Shown in pieces: positions 33,804-42,778 of a DNA stretch of 55,480 bases. Source of the DNA: Pantoea sp. RIT-PI-b. GTDB lineage: Bacteria; Pseudomonadota; Gammaproteobacteria; Enterobacterales; Enterobacteriaceae. The first letter of the stretch is position 1, and every line of letters starts with the position of its first letter. The DNA is taken from the NCBI RefSeq assembly GCF_001187905.1, contig NZ_LGIS01000035.1, positions 1-55,480 of the forward strand, in the 5' to 3' direction. The notes under the pieces were generated by a model. It saw only the letters and a program-made list of their open reading frames with translations. It did no database searches and had not been told where the DNA came from. The translations under genes and the position numbers were made by a program.

Positions 33804-34711
33804 TGGTAATGGGCTCGCTTGTCCAACAGGTTGAATTTGATCAGCGCAATGGCGGCGAGGATCACCAGCAGCACCACCGTCATCGCCGCAGCAGCCGGCA
33901 TGTCCCAGAAGCTAAAGGCGGTGCGATAGATATAAAACAGCAGCAGGCTGCTGCTGTTATTCGGTCCGCCGTTGGTCATCGCAATCACCTGATCGACAAT
34001 GCGAAAAGCATTCATCGACGCGTTGATCAGTACAAACAGCGTGGTGGGCATCAACAGCGGCCACTGCACGCGGCGGAAGAAATAGCGGCGCGACGCCCCC
34101 TCTATCTGCGCGGCTTCGCTCAGGCGTGGATCGATCTGCTGTAATGCGGCGAGATAGAAAATCATGAAAAAGCCCGCTTCGCGCCACACTGACACCGCCA
34201 TCAGACAATAGAGCGCACTTTCCGGTTCGCCGAGCCAGTTAATCGCTGGCAGGGAAAAGAGCGCCAGCAGCTTATTCAGCAAACCGAGCTGCGGCGTATA
34301 GAAAAACAGCCATAAATTGGCGATTGCGATCATCGGCAGCAGCGATGGAATAAAGAATGCGCTGCGCACCAGCGCATTGGCGCGCATCTGTCGATTGACC
34401 GCCAGCGCCATTAGCAACGCCAGCGTCACCGCCAGCGGAATGGTGATCGCCGCATACAGCAGGTTGTTCCACAGCGACTGAATGAAGATGTCGTCATCCA
34501 GCAGCGCGACATAGTTATCCAGCCCAACAAAATGGGCGGGATGTCCGTTACGTGCCGCGCTAAACAGACTCTCCCACACCGTCGCCACTGCCGGATAGTG
34601 CGTAAACAGCAGCAAAAAGCTCAGCGCTGGCAAAATCAGCAGATAACCATACAGCTGCATCGACCATAACCGGGGACGACGAACCGGCGCGACAGCGAGG
34701 AGTGTGCTCAT
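33800..34711 (-). CDS. CUT1 ABC transporter permease, UgpA/MalF-like
   Basis: The 303-residue protein has the UgpA pattern: FTHYPAVATVWESLFSAARNG, FVGLDNYVALLDD, IFYLAALQQIDPRLSEAAQIEGASRRYFFRRVQWPLLMPTT (EAA loop) and NGGPNNSSSLLLFYIYRTAF. It follows the binding-protein gene by two bases. Confidence 0.9.
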   Translation of the reverse strand: MSTLLAVAPVRRPRLWSMQLYGYLLILPALSFLLLFTHYPAVATVWESLFSAARNGHPAHFVGLDNYVALLDDDIFIQSLWNNLLYAAITIPLAVTLALLMALAVNRQMRANALVRSAFFIPSLLPMIAIANLWLFFYTPQLGLLNKLLALFSLPAINWLGEPESALYCLMAVSVWREAGFFMIFYLAALQQIDPRLSEAAQIEGASRRYFFRRVQWPLLMPTTLFVLINASMNAFRIVDQVIAMTNGGPNNSSSLLLFYIYRTAFSFWDMPAAAAMTVVLLVILAAIALIKFNLLDKRAHYQ

Positions 34712-34713
34712 GA

Positions 34714-35991
34714 TTATTGGTAGGACTTGAGCAGACGATCGGCCTGCTTCTGCGCGCCTTCCAGCGCTTCAGCCGGCGTTTTCGCCTGGGTGACCGCCGC
34801 TTCAACCGCGTGATTCAACGCATCCTGAATCTGCACGCTGTTATAGGTTGAAAGCTCGGGCTGGGCATATTTCAACTGCTCACGCGCCACCAGCGCCTGC
34901 GGTACCTGTTTAACGTAATCTTTCATCACCGTGGTGTCCCAGGCAGCTGGCGAGGTGGCCACATAACCGGTGGCGATACTCCAGCGCGCGGCTTGCTCAG
35001 GCGATGTCACCCAGCGAATAAATTCCATCGCCGCCTTCTGCTGTTGCGCTGAGGCGTTTTTGAATACATACAGGTTACCGCCGCCGGTTGGGCTGCCGCG
35101 TTGGGTTTTCTCGGGCAGCATCGCCACGCCAAACGGGAATTTGGCATTATCACGCACGTTGGTCAGGTTACCGGTGGTGGTCACCATCATGGCGGTTTTA
35201 CCGCTAATAAAGTCCTGCGGTGTGGTGCCCCACGCAATCGCGCCTTTCGGCGATACCTGTTCTTTCTGGCCGAGATCGGTCAGCCACTGCAGAGTTTCTA
35301 CGTTGCCCGGCGTGTTGAAGTTAACGGCGGTGCCTTTGCCGTTATCCAGACGGCCGCCGTTCGTGGCGGATAAGCCCTGGAAGTTCCAGTAGCCGTTTGG
35401 CGTAGACGGAATTTCGATGCCCCATTGACTGACGCCGTTAGCATCTTTAATCGTCAGTTTCTTACTGAACTCCACCACCTGCTGCCAGTTAGCCGGCGGC
35501 GTATCGGCGTTCAAACCGGCTTTCTCAAACGCCTGTTTGTTCCAGTACATCACCACGGTTGAGCGCTGGAACGGCACGCCCCACACCTTACCGTCAATGT
35601 GGCGCAGAAACGCTGGATAGAAACCATCGATCCACTTTTTACCCTCGTCGCCGCTCGCCAGATCGCTGGCGGCAACAATCGCCCCGGCATCTATTAATGA
35701 ATAGGCTTCGATATCACCGATCACCGCCATTTGCGGGGCGTTGCCACCGCGAAATGCGGTCAGCGCTTTGGTTACGGTGGTGGCATAGTCACCGGTATAC
35801 ACCGGCTGGATAGTCACCTCCGGGTGCTGTTTTTGGAAATCAGCCACTAGCGCATCCACGGTGTGGCTGACTTTGCCGCCTACCGCGATGGGATAATACA
35901 TTTGCAGCTTGACCGGATCGGCGGCGAAGGCCGAAGCAGCAACCGCGAGCATTAAAGCAGAGGCAACGCGTGAGTAATGAATCGCAGACAT
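34714..35991 (-). CDS. CUT1 ABC transporter binding protein, UgpB-like
   Basis: The protein starts at 35991 (MSAIHYSRVASALMLAVAASAFA, a signal peptide) after GGGAAAATC. It shows the family 1 solute-binding fold with KLQMYYPIAVGGKVSHTVDALVADFQKQHPEVTI, close to the opening of UgpB, which binds sn-glycerol 3-phosphate and glycerophosphodiesters. WGVPFQRSTVVMYWNKQAFEKAG and GEGNLYVFK-like residues also fit. The ligand is probably a phosphorylated glycerol-like compound, in agreement with the phosphatase at the operon end. Confidence 0.87.
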   Translation of the reverse strand: MSAIHYSRVASALMLAVAASAFAADPVKLQMYYPIAVGGKVSHTVDALVADFQKQHPEVTIQPVYTGDYATTVTKALTAFRGGNAPQMAVIGDIEAYSLIDAGAIVAASDLASGDEGKKWIDGFYPAFLRHIDGKVWGVPFQRSTVVMYWNKQAFEKAGLNADTPPANWQQVVEFSKKLTIKDANGVSQWGIEIPSTPNGYWNFQGLSATNGGRLDNGKGTAVNFNTPGNVETLQWLTDLGQKEQVSPKGAIAWGTTPQDFISGKTAMMVTTTGNLTNVRDNAKFPFGVAMLPEKTQRGSPTGGGNLYVFKNASAQQQKAAMEFIRWVTSPEQAARWSIATGYVATSPAAWDTTVMKDYVKQVPQALVAREQLKYAQPELSTYNSVQIQDALNHAVEAAVTQAKTPAEALEGAQKQADRLLKSYQ

Positions 35992-36018
35992 GATTTTCCC
36001 TTCAGCAAATGACAATGG

Positions 36019-37119
36019 TTAAACGGCGTATTTTTTCTGTGCAGCAAACAACTGTTGTTCAGCGGGGAGGCAGCGCTTACCGCTCTCGCTGTGGAACAGA
36101 TATTGTCGGGCGGCGGACCACTGCAATCCCACTTCGCTGCCGTCGCTGAAGCGCTGCATTCCCGGCACTTTAACCGTCAACGGCGGCTCAATGCCCGGCA
36201 GCACGCACACCAGCAAGGTATCGGCACCCATATATTCAGCGCTGATCACCCGTGCAGTCAGTGCCGCCTGTTCCGGCGCCATCAGCTGAATATCTTCAGC
36301 GCGTAATCCAAGGCTCAGCGTCGCTTCGCGGTACTCCACCACCGGTGCGCTGAGATGCATCAGGTAGTGATGAGATCCGTTGCGTTGCAGCGGCAGAATA
36401 TTCATGGGCGGCGCGCCGATAAACTGCGCGGCGAAAATAGTGGCGGGTTGGTTATAGAGTTGGTCCGGCGTGCCGTGCTGTTCAATGCGGCCATCGTTGA
36501 GCAGGATAATGCTATCGGCCATGCTCATCGCTTCGGTCTGGTCGTGCGTGACGTACAGCAAGGTTAAACCGAGTTTCTTCTGCAGCGCGCGGATTTCACG
36601 GCGCATGCTTTGCCGCAGCTTGGCATCAAGATTCGATAGCGGCTCATCCATTAAGCACAGCGTGTTATTGGCGATGACCGCTCTGCCCAACGCCACGCGT
36701 TGCTGCTGTCCGCCGGAGAGCTGCGACGGCAAGCGCGCCAGCAGTTGATCCAACTCCATCAGCTTGCTCACCTCATCCAAACGCGCAGCATAGGTCTGCT
36801 TGTCTTCCCCCCGCGCTTTCAAGCCAAACAGCAGGTTCTCGCGCACGTTGAGGTGCGGAAACAGCGCGTAGGATTGAAAGACCATGGAGAGCTTGCGCTG
36901 CGACGGCGGCAGATGCGTGATGTCAGTATGGTTGAAGTGGATCGCGCCCTCATCGGCGGTTTCCAGTCCAGCAATGGTGCGTAGCAGCGTCGACTTACCG
37001 CAACCCGATGGACCCAGCAGCGCCACAAAGCTGCCTTCTGCCGCCGCAAAACTAATATCATCCAGGGCGATTTTCTCGCCCCAGGCTTTGGTGATGTGAT
37101 GAAGCGAAAGGTGGCTCAT
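36019..37119 (-). CDS. CUT1 ABC transporter ATPase, UgpC/MalK-like
   Basis: The protein starts at 37119 (MSHLSLHHITKAWGEK). Walker A GPSGCGKST lies near residue 35, signature LSGGQQQRVALGRAV, Walker B CLMDEPLSNLDAKLR, and HDQTEAM. A C-terminal TOBE-type domain follows (from about 240: LSLGLRAEDIQLM). It is the first gene of the operon with UgpB, UgpA, UgpE-like proteins and the phosphatase. In ugp operons ugpC usually lies later. Confidence 0.9.
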   Translation of the reverse strand: MSHLSLHHITKAWGEKIALDDISFAAAEGSFVALLGPSGCGKSTLLRTIAGLETADEGAIHFNHTDITHLPPSQRKLSMVFQSYALFPHLNVRENLLFGLKARGEDKQTYAARLDEVSKLMELDQLLARLPSQLSGGQQQRVALGRAVIANNTLCLMDEPLSNLDAKLRQSMRREIRALQKKLGLTLLYVTHDQTEAMSMADSIILLNDGRIEQHGTPDQLYNQPATIFAAQFIGAPPMNILPLQRNGSHHYLMHLSAPVVEYREATLSLGLRAEDIQLMAPEQAALTARVISAEYMGADTLLVCVLPGIEPPLTVKVPGMQRFSDGSEVGLQWSAARQYLFHSESGKRCLPAEQQLFAAQKKYAV

Positions 37120-37222
37120 GCATGCGCAATCCAAAAATCAGAATGGCGGTAAGCTAGCGGAAGGAAATGAAGGATTTATGTCATTGCGGTGACTGCGCGG
37201 TTAAACAGATGCGCAATCAATT

Positions 37223-37260
37223 GCGCCGCTACAACGATTTGCACGCCTTGGTAGCGGCGC
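37223..37260. repeat. Dispersed palindromic repeat, copy A
   Basis: GCGCCGCTAC (37223-37232) and GTAGCGGCGC (37251-37260) are perfect 10-bp inverted arms 18 bases apart. The identical core occurs in a longer palindrome at 48344-48403, with the arms in the opposite order. Flanking GCGCAATCAATTGCGC (37211-37226) is also palindromic. It lies between the GntR gene end and the CUT1 operon, both on the minus strand. Confidence 0.6.
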
Positions 37261-37284
37261 GAGTCATCGCGCACTTGGGATTTT

Positions 37285-37947
37285 TTACGGGTTAAAATAG
37301 TGCTGCTTGAGTATCTCGGCGCCATCATCAATCGCTTTCAGCAGGATCTTTTCGCTGGTAACAGCGTCGCCTGCCTGTAGCGCGTCCAGTAAACGATCAT
37401 AGTTGTGATGCCCGTTCACGACTTCGGTGGGCTGGGGATAGAGGTAGTTAAAGCACGGCCCAATTTGCACCCACAGCTGTTCGATGAGCGCCTCCAGCGT
37501 CGGCATTTGCGCGTAGCTGTACAAGGTAAACCGAAACGCACGATTGGCTTCTAACGCCGCTTCCGCATCACCGCTCTGCTTGGCCTGCATAAAGCGCGCA
37601 CAGAGTTTTTTCAGCTCGGTAATCTGTTTTTTCCCCACAAATGGCGTGGCGGCCTTCACCGCTAAACCTTCAAGCTGCTTACGGATTAGCGTAATTTCAT
37701 CATAACGCTGGCGTGACATTTCTGGCACCAGAAAGGCCGCGGCGGGCGTGGCATCCAGCGCACCGGCAGAAACCAGTCGCAACAACGCTTCACGAACCGG
37801 CGTGATACTGGTGCCGAGTTGGGCCGCCAGATCGCGCGTCACCAGCCGTGCGCCAGGTTTCAGCTTGCCGACAATCAGCGCGCTACGCAGCGACGATTCC
37901 ACCTGCGCGGTCAAACTCATCCGCTGCGCTTTATCCATTTCGATCAT
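37285..37947 (-). CDS. GntR-family transcriptional regulator with FCD domain
   Basis: The 220-residue protein has an N-terminal winged-helix of the FadR subgroup (SSLRSALIVGKLKPGARLVTRDLAAQLGTSITPVREALLRLVSAGAL). A helical FCD ligand-binding domain follows, with YDEITLIRKQLEGLAV, NRAFRFTLYSYAQMPTLEALIEQLW and a probable metal/ligand histidine in NGHHNYDRLLDAL. It is divergent from the peptide importer operon at 38116. A motif repeated in front of that operon and of the distant ATPase gene at 47161 is the likely operator. Its effector would be a small carboxylic or amino acid. Confidence 0.87.
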   Translation of the reverse strand: MIEMDKAQRMSLTAQVESSLRSALIVGKLKPGARLVTRDLAAQLGTSITPVREALLRLVSAGALDATPAAAFLVPEMSRQRYDEITLIRKQLEGLAVKAATPFVGKKQITELKKLCARFMQAKQSGDAEAALEANRAFRFTLYSYAQMPTLEALIEQLWVQIGPCFNYLYPQPTEVVNGHHNYDRLLDALQAGDAVTSEKILLKAIDDGAEILKQHYFNP

Positions 37948-38022
37948 AGGTTAAGAGCCTTTTACTGGAATCCGCAAATGGTAAGTTATTTTTAATGTTT
38001 TATTGCCAACATCACAGATTAT

Positions 38023-38039
38023 AGGATATATCATGTATT
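38023..38039 (+). promoter_or_regulatory. Candidate GntR operator, site 1
   Basis: The 17 bases AGGATATATCATGTATT lie 76 bases before the binding-protein start at 38116. The same 17 bases with one change (C for A at position 11) occur on the minus strand at 47187-47203, in front of the ATPase gene of the same transporter. The GntR regulator gene begins 76 bases to the left, so the site could also autoregulate it. Confidence 0.7.
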
Positions 38040-38115
38040 ACAAATAAGCACAGTCTTGATTCTGGCAGTATCCACTCTTTTCACTACCTTGCCGTTGGCA
38101 ATTTTGGGAAACGTT

Positions 38116-39606
38116 ATGAGACTACCTGCAGTGAAGTTTGCCACCACCGCGTTGCTATTTGCTCTGATGCCAGCCGTACAGGCAGCTGAACTGACCATTG
38201 GCCAACCTACGTCCGCCACGGCGATGGATCCAGGCTTTCTCAAAGAATCTGCCACGCTGGTAGACAATATTTTCGATACCTTAGTGCGCCGCGCTGATGA
38301 CATGTCATTACAGCCGGGCTTAGCCACTGAGTGGAAAGCAATCAACGACACCACCTGGCAATTTACCCTGCGCCAGGGCGTGAAATTTACCGATGGCGAG
38401 CCGGTCAACGCCGAAGCCGTAAAATTCTCCATTGAGCGTATTTTAGACCCTGCCAATCACGCCCCTACCATCTCTTATATCCGCACCATCAAATCGGTTG
38501 AGGTGATCAACGATTATCAGCTGCAGATCCACACCAACGGTCCGGATCCGCTGCTGCCGACGCGCATGAGCCGCTATCCGGCCTACATCGTGCCGCCTGC
38601 GTATGTGAAAAAAGTGGGTGCCAGCGAGTTCGCGCGCAAACCGATTGGTAGCGGCGCTTATAAGCTCGATAGCTTCATCCCGGACGAAAAAGTGGTGATG
38701 GTTGCCAATGAAACCTACTGGCGCGGCAAACCGGCCATCGATCGCGTCACCTGGCGCCCGATTCCTGAAGCCACTGCGCGTCTCACCGCGCTGCTGACCG
38801 GCGAAGTGCAGCTGATTGAAAGCGTACCGGCCGATTTAGTGCCCGCGCTGAAAAACCGCCCTAACGTTGAGCTGGAGCAGGTGAAAGGTGGCGGGTTAAC
38901 CATTTACCTCGGCCTTAAAGATGATGAGAAACCGCTGAGTGATGTGCGCGTGCGTCAGGCATTGTCGCTGGCGTTGAACCGCCAGGCGTATACCCAACAG
39001 CTGCTGCACGGTTTCGGCACGCCAACCGGCACCATGGCCGGCGCCAATGATTTTGGTTACCTGGCAGTACCAGCCAGCGCGCAGGATGTGGCTAAAGCCA
39101 AATCGCTGCTGGCAGCCGCCGGTTACGCTAACGGCTTCACCTTGCGCTTTCAGGCACCGCGCCGCTACATTGCCAGCGCTGATGTAGCGCAAGCCATCGT
39201 GCAGGATTTAAGTGCCATCGGCGTGAAAGCCGAGCTGGAAGTGCCGGAGTGGTCGGTTTATACCCAGCAGGTGGCGTCGCAGAAACAGGCACCGATGTAC
39301 ATGCTGGCGTGGGGCTCAACCCAGACGCTGGATGCCGATGCCGCGCTGTTCCCGATTCTGCGCAGCTGCGAGCCCTATTCCACCGTGCATGATGCCGAAC
39401 TCGACAAGTTGCTCGATCGCAGCCGTCAGATTGTCGATCCCGCTGAACGCAAAAAAGTGTTAGAGCAGATTCAGCAACGCGTGGCGGAGCAACAGCCGCT
39501 GCTGCCGCTGTATCGTGAAGATACCTTGTATGCGCACAGCACCTCGCTCAATTTCAAAGGCCGCGTCGATGCCCGCATCCCGCTGTTTGACCTGAGGCTG
39601 AAATGA
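38116..39606 (+). CDS. Dipeptide-type ABC binding protein of the sulfur/peptide cluster
   Basis: The 496-residue protein starts at 38116 with a signal peptide (MRLPAVKFATTALLFALMPAVQA). SBP_bac_5 motifs are LTIGQPTSATAMDPGF, LATEWKAINDTTWQFTLRQGVKFTDGEPVNAEAVKFSIERILD, PIGSGAYKLDSF and RVRQALSLALNRQAY. The stop overlaps the next permease gene in ATGA. The ligand is not readable; the enzymes downstream suggest a peptide or modified amino acid. Confidence 0.88.
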   Translation: MRLPAVKFATTALLFALMPAVQAAELTIGQPTSATAMDPGFLKESATLVDNIFDTLVRRADDMSLQPGLATEWKAINDTTWQFTLRQGVKFTDGEPVNAEAVKFSIERILDPANHAPTISYIRTIKSVEVINDYQLQIHTNGPDPLLPTRMSRYPAYIVPPAYVKKVGASEFARKPIGSGAYKLDSFIPDEKVVMVANETYWRGKPAIDRVTWRPIPEATARLTALLTGEVQLIESVPADLVPALKNRPNVELEQVKGGGLTIYLGLKDDEKPLSDVRVRQALSLALNRQAYTQQLLHGFGTPTGTMAGANDFGYLAVPASAQDVAKAKSLLAAAGYANGFTLRFQAPRRYIASADVAQAIVQDLSAIGVKAELEVPEWSVYTQQVASQKQAPMYMLAWGSTQTLDADAALFPILRSCEPYSTVHDAELDKLLDRSRQIVDPAERKKVLEQIQQRVAEQQPLLPLYREDTLYAHSTSLNFKGRVDARIPLFDLRLK

Positions 39607-40463
39607 TCTCGCCGGGCACCGTGCTGCAGCGCCGTCCGCGCCGCCTGATTTACGGCGATGCGCTGATTGGCTCTCTTTTGCTGATGGTGGTGATTGTTGC
39701 GGCGCTGATCGCTCCCTGGCTGCCGTTGCCCGATGCATTAAGCAATAACCTGAATGAGATGTTCATGCCGCCGGGCAGTTCCGGCGCGCAAGCCACTCAC
39801 TGGCTCGGTACCGACCAGCTTGGCCGTGACCTGTTATCGCGTATTCTCTCTGGCACCCGATTGTCGCTGCTGGTGGTATTAGTCGCCGCCGCGATTGGCG
39901 CGGTGATTGGCGTGGCGCTGGGGATGATTGCAGGCTATGCCGGCGGTTGGGTTGATGCGCTGATCATGCGCTTGATCGACATCCAGCTGGCGGTGCCGTT
40001 TATTCTGTTAATTCTGTTGGTGATTGCGCTGATGGGCGCATCGCTCACCAACATCATTGTGATTATGGGCTGCACCAGCTGGGCAATTTATGCCCGCGTG
40101 GCGCGCGCCAAAACCTTAGAAATTCGCGAGCTCGAGTACATCCAGGCGGTGCGCGCCATGGGCTTCTCGCCGCTGCGCGTGCTGCTGCGCCATATCCTGC
40201 CCAATCTGCTGACGCCGCTGGTGGTGTTGCTGACGCTGGATATCCCGCGCCTGATTGTGCTGGAAGCGTCGGTGGGCTTTCTTGGCATGGGTATTCAGCC
40301 ACCGACGCCGACGCTGGGTAATCTGATCGGCGAAGGCCGCTCGTATATGCTGTTGTCGCAGTGGCTGGTGCTCTATCCCGGCCTGGTGATTGCTGCGCTG
40401 GTGATTGGCTGCAACCTGCTCGGCGATGCGCTGTTACGCCGTACGCACACAAGGCTGGATTAA
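39603..40463 (+). CDS. Dipeptide-type ABC permease, DppC family
   Basis: The 286-residue protein has DppC signatures: LGTDQLGRDLLSRILSGTRLSLLVVLVAAAIG and the EAA loop YIQAVRAMGFSPLRVLLRHILPNLL. The order DppC before DppB is the reverse of most dpp operons and of the other importer in this window. Confidence 0.9.
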   Translation: MISPGTVLQRRPRRLIYGDALIGSLLLMVVIVAALIAPWLPLPDALSNNLNEMFMPPGSSGAQATHWLGTDQLGRDLLSRILSGTRLSLLVVLVAAAIGAVIGVALGMIAGYAGGWVDALIMRLIDIQLAVPFILLILLVIALMGASLTNIIVIMGCTSWAIYARVARAKTLEIRELEYIQAVRAMGFSPLRVLLRHILPNLLTPLVVLLTLDIPRLIVLEASVGFLGMGIQPPTPTLGNLIGEGRSYMLLSQWLVLYPGLVIAALVIGCNLLGDALLRRTHTRLD

Positions 40464-40464
40464 G

Positions 40465-41379
40465 ATGCTGAACATTCTGCTCAATCGCCTTGGTCAATCG
40501 TTGCTAGTGCTGCTCGGCGTTTCGCTGCTGATTTTCTTTAGCCTGCATATGACGGGCGATCCGGCGGCGCTGATGATGCCGCCCGGTTCCAGCCAGCAGG
40601 AGATTGACACCTTTCGCCACAGCATGGGCTTTGATCGTCCGCTGATTTGGCAGTACAGCCACTATCTCGGCGGCGTGCTGCACGGCGACTTTGGTGAATC
40701 GCTGCGTTACAGCCAGCCGGTGCTGGCTTTGATTGCCGAACGCTTACCTGCCACTGCGCTACTAGCGGTGAGTGCGCTGGCATGGAGTTCACTGCTGGGT
40801 TTGCTGCTGGGTATTATCAGCGCCTTGCGCCCGCACAGCCTGTGGGATTTGGTCTGCCGCCTGCTGGCTTTTTCCGGCCAGGCGATCCCGGTGTTTTGGC
40901 TGGGATTGCTGCTGATTTTGCTGTTTAGCCTGAAATTACAGTGGCTGCCCTCCAGCGGTTACGGCACCTTCGCCGCGCTGGTGATGCCCGCGCTGAGCCT
41001 TGGCGCCTTTTACATGAGCGCCGTGGCTCGCCTGACGCGCGCCAGCCTGCTGGACGTATTGCAACAGGATTATATCCGCACCGCGCGCGCCAAAGGGCTC
41101 AGCGCCTGGCGCATCGTGGTGCGACATGGTTTACGCAACGCGCTGATTCCGGTGATCACCGTGCAAGGCATGTATTTCGCCTCGCTGCTCGGCGGTGCGT
41201 TGGTGACAGAAATTATTTTTGCGTGGCCGGGCATTGGTCGTCTGGCGATTCAGGCGATTCAAAACCGCGACTTCCCGCTGGTGCAGGCCATCGTGTTACT
41301 CGCCGCGGTGGTGTTTGTGGCGATTAACCTGCTGATCGACCTGCTCTATCTGGTGCTAAACCCGAGGATTCGTTTATGA
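40465..41379 (+). CDS. Dipeptide-type ABC permease, DppB family
   Basis: The 304-residue protein starts at 40465, one base after the previous stop. DppB features: MTGDPAALMMPPGSS, SHYLGGVLHGDFGESLRYSQPV, FWLGLLLILLFSLKLQWLPSSG and the EAA loop DYIRTARAKGLSAWRIVVRHGLRNALIPVI. It pairs with the DppC-like protein. The stop overlaps the M20-like gene in ATGA. Confidence 0.9.
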   Translation: MLNILLNRLGQSLLVLLGVSLLIFFSLHMTGDPAALMMPPGSSQQEIDTFRHSMGFDRPLIWQYSHYLGGVLHGDFGESLRYSQPVLALIAERLPATALLAVSALAWSSLLGLLLGIISALRPHSLWDLVCRLLAFSGQAIPVFWLGLLLILLFSLKLQWLPSSGYGTFAALVMPALSLGAFYMSAVARLTRASLLDVLQQDYIRTARAKGLSAWRIVVRHGLRNALIPVITVQGMYFASLLGGALVTEIIFAWPGIGRLAIQAIQNRDFPLVQAIVLLAAVVFVAINLLIDLLYLVLNPRIRL

Positions 41380-42776
41380 GTCGCCTTGCTGCCACCTTAG
41401 ATCTGCTGAGTGAATTGACGCGCTGGCCGAGCGTGGCCAGTCAGCTCGCCGCACAGCGCGGGTTAGCCGCCTGGCTGGAACAGTGGATGGTGGAGCAGTT
41501 GCACGCCACGATCGTTTATCCGGTGGCGTCGCAAAACGACGACGCTCCACCGCTGGTGCATGTACGCATCGATAACGGCAGCGACAAAACCGTGGTGCTG
41601 TACAACATGTACGACGTGATGCCTGCGGATGATGCCGGTTGGGATGTGTCACCGTTTGTCGGCGGCGTTTGTCACTGGGATGACCTCGGCGCGGTGTTTG
41701 TCGGGCGCGGCGCCGAGAATAATAAAGGTCCGGTTGCCGCGCTGCTGATCCTGCTGCGTGAGCTGCAGCAGAATCAGCAACTCGATTTCAATATCGAAAT
41801 CCTGCTTGAGGGTGAAGAAGAGATAGGCAGCGGCGCGCTACGGCGTTATCTGGCGCAGCAGCCTTGCCCGATCGCCCCCGCCGAAGCGGTGCTGTTCCCG
41901 TCACTGTGCGAATACGGCGGCGGCGCACCGCGGGTTTACCTCGGCTTTACCGGACTGGCTTCCGGGCGTCTGAGCGTAACCGGCGGCGACTGGGGCGGAC
42001 CGTCTTCAGCGATTCATGCCAGCAATGCCGGCTGGATCGCCAATCCCGCGTGGCGCCTGGTGCAGGCATTGCATGCCATCGCACCGGCCGAACACAGCGG
42101 TGTGCTGGCGTGCAGCACGCCCGATGATGAAGCGAATCCGCTGCTGGCGAGCTTAGCCGAGCGGTTCAGCATCCATGACGAACTGCGTTTTCGTCGCAGC
42201 CAGCGCCTGATGATCGAAGGCGACACCCTGAGCTGCCTGCAAACGCTACTTGGCAGCGCGGTATTAACGCTGGCCGAACTGCACAGCGATCCGCCAGGCG
42301 GACGCGGTGTGATTCCGTTTCGCGCCAGCGCCGAATTAGCTTTTCGCATTCCGCCGGGCTTCGATCAGGACGCGATGATCGCCACCGTTCAGCAGCGCCT
42401 GGCGCAGCCGGATTTAGCCGGTAGCGAACTGCAGCTGTTCGACCGCTACCCCGGCATGCGTTTTAGCCGCCACGCCAGCGGCGTCGATGCACTGATCGCC
42501 AGCTATCAAACGCTGGGTGCCGCTCCGCAAATCTGGCCGTGGGCACCGGGCTGCGCGCCCGCCTATGCCTTCGCCGCCGTCGCGCCCGCCTTTCTGATCG
42601 GCGGATTAGGCCACGGTGGTAACGCCCATGCCGTCAATGAGTTTGTTACGCTGGCAGGACTGGAACGCTTCCTGCAATCCATGAGCCTATGGCTCACCGC
42701 ATTCAATGATTCGGCCATTGGCCGGGTCGCGCCACACCAGGGAAACACCGCAGTACATAAAAATACAAGGCTATAA
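41376..42776 (+). CDS. M20-family peptidase-like protein with altered metal site
   Basis: The 466-residue protein has the M20 fold (ArgE/DapE/carboxypeptidase G2): an N-terminal catalytic domain, an inserted dimerisation domain (about 190-340) and a C-terminal return (GLGHGGNAHAVNEFV). Two metal ligands differ from the family pattern. The usual H-x-D (GHxD) is NMYD, so Met78 replaces the His; and GRGAxDxKG is GRGAENNKG, so Asn115 replaces the bridging Asp. The catalytic Glu stretch (LEGEEEIGSG, residues 144-153) and the last His are kept. It may bind one metal or act differently. No signal peptide; it should act on imported substrate in the cytoplasm. Confidence 0.8.
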   Translation: MSRLAATLDLLSELTRWPSVASQLAAQRGLAAWLEQWMVEQLHATIVYPVASQNDDAPPLVHVRIDNGSDKTVVLYNMYDVMPADDAGWDVSPFVGGVCHWDDLGAVFVGRGAENNKGPVAALLILLRELQQNQQLDFNIEILLEGEEEIGSGALRRYLAQQPCPIAPAEAVLFPSLCEYGGGAPRVYLGFTGLASGRLSVTGGDWGGPSSAIHASNAGWIANPAWRLVQALHAIAPAEHSGVLACSTPDDEANPLLASLAERFSIHDELRFRRSQRLMIEGDTLSCLQTLLGSAVLTLAELHSDPPGGRGVIPFRASAELAFRIPPGFDQDAMIATVQQRLAQPDLAGSELQLFDRYPGMRFSRHASGVDALIASYQTLGAAPQIWPWAPGCAPAYAFAAVAPAFLIGGLGHGGNAHAVNEFVTLAGLERFLQSMSLWLTAFNDSAIGRVAPHQGNTAVHKNTRL

Positions 42777-42778
42777 AA

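Noticed and set aside
37200..37270. CRISPR-like or tRNA-like structure
   Set aside because: The repeats are palindromic arms without regular spacers, and no cloverleaf can be drawn.
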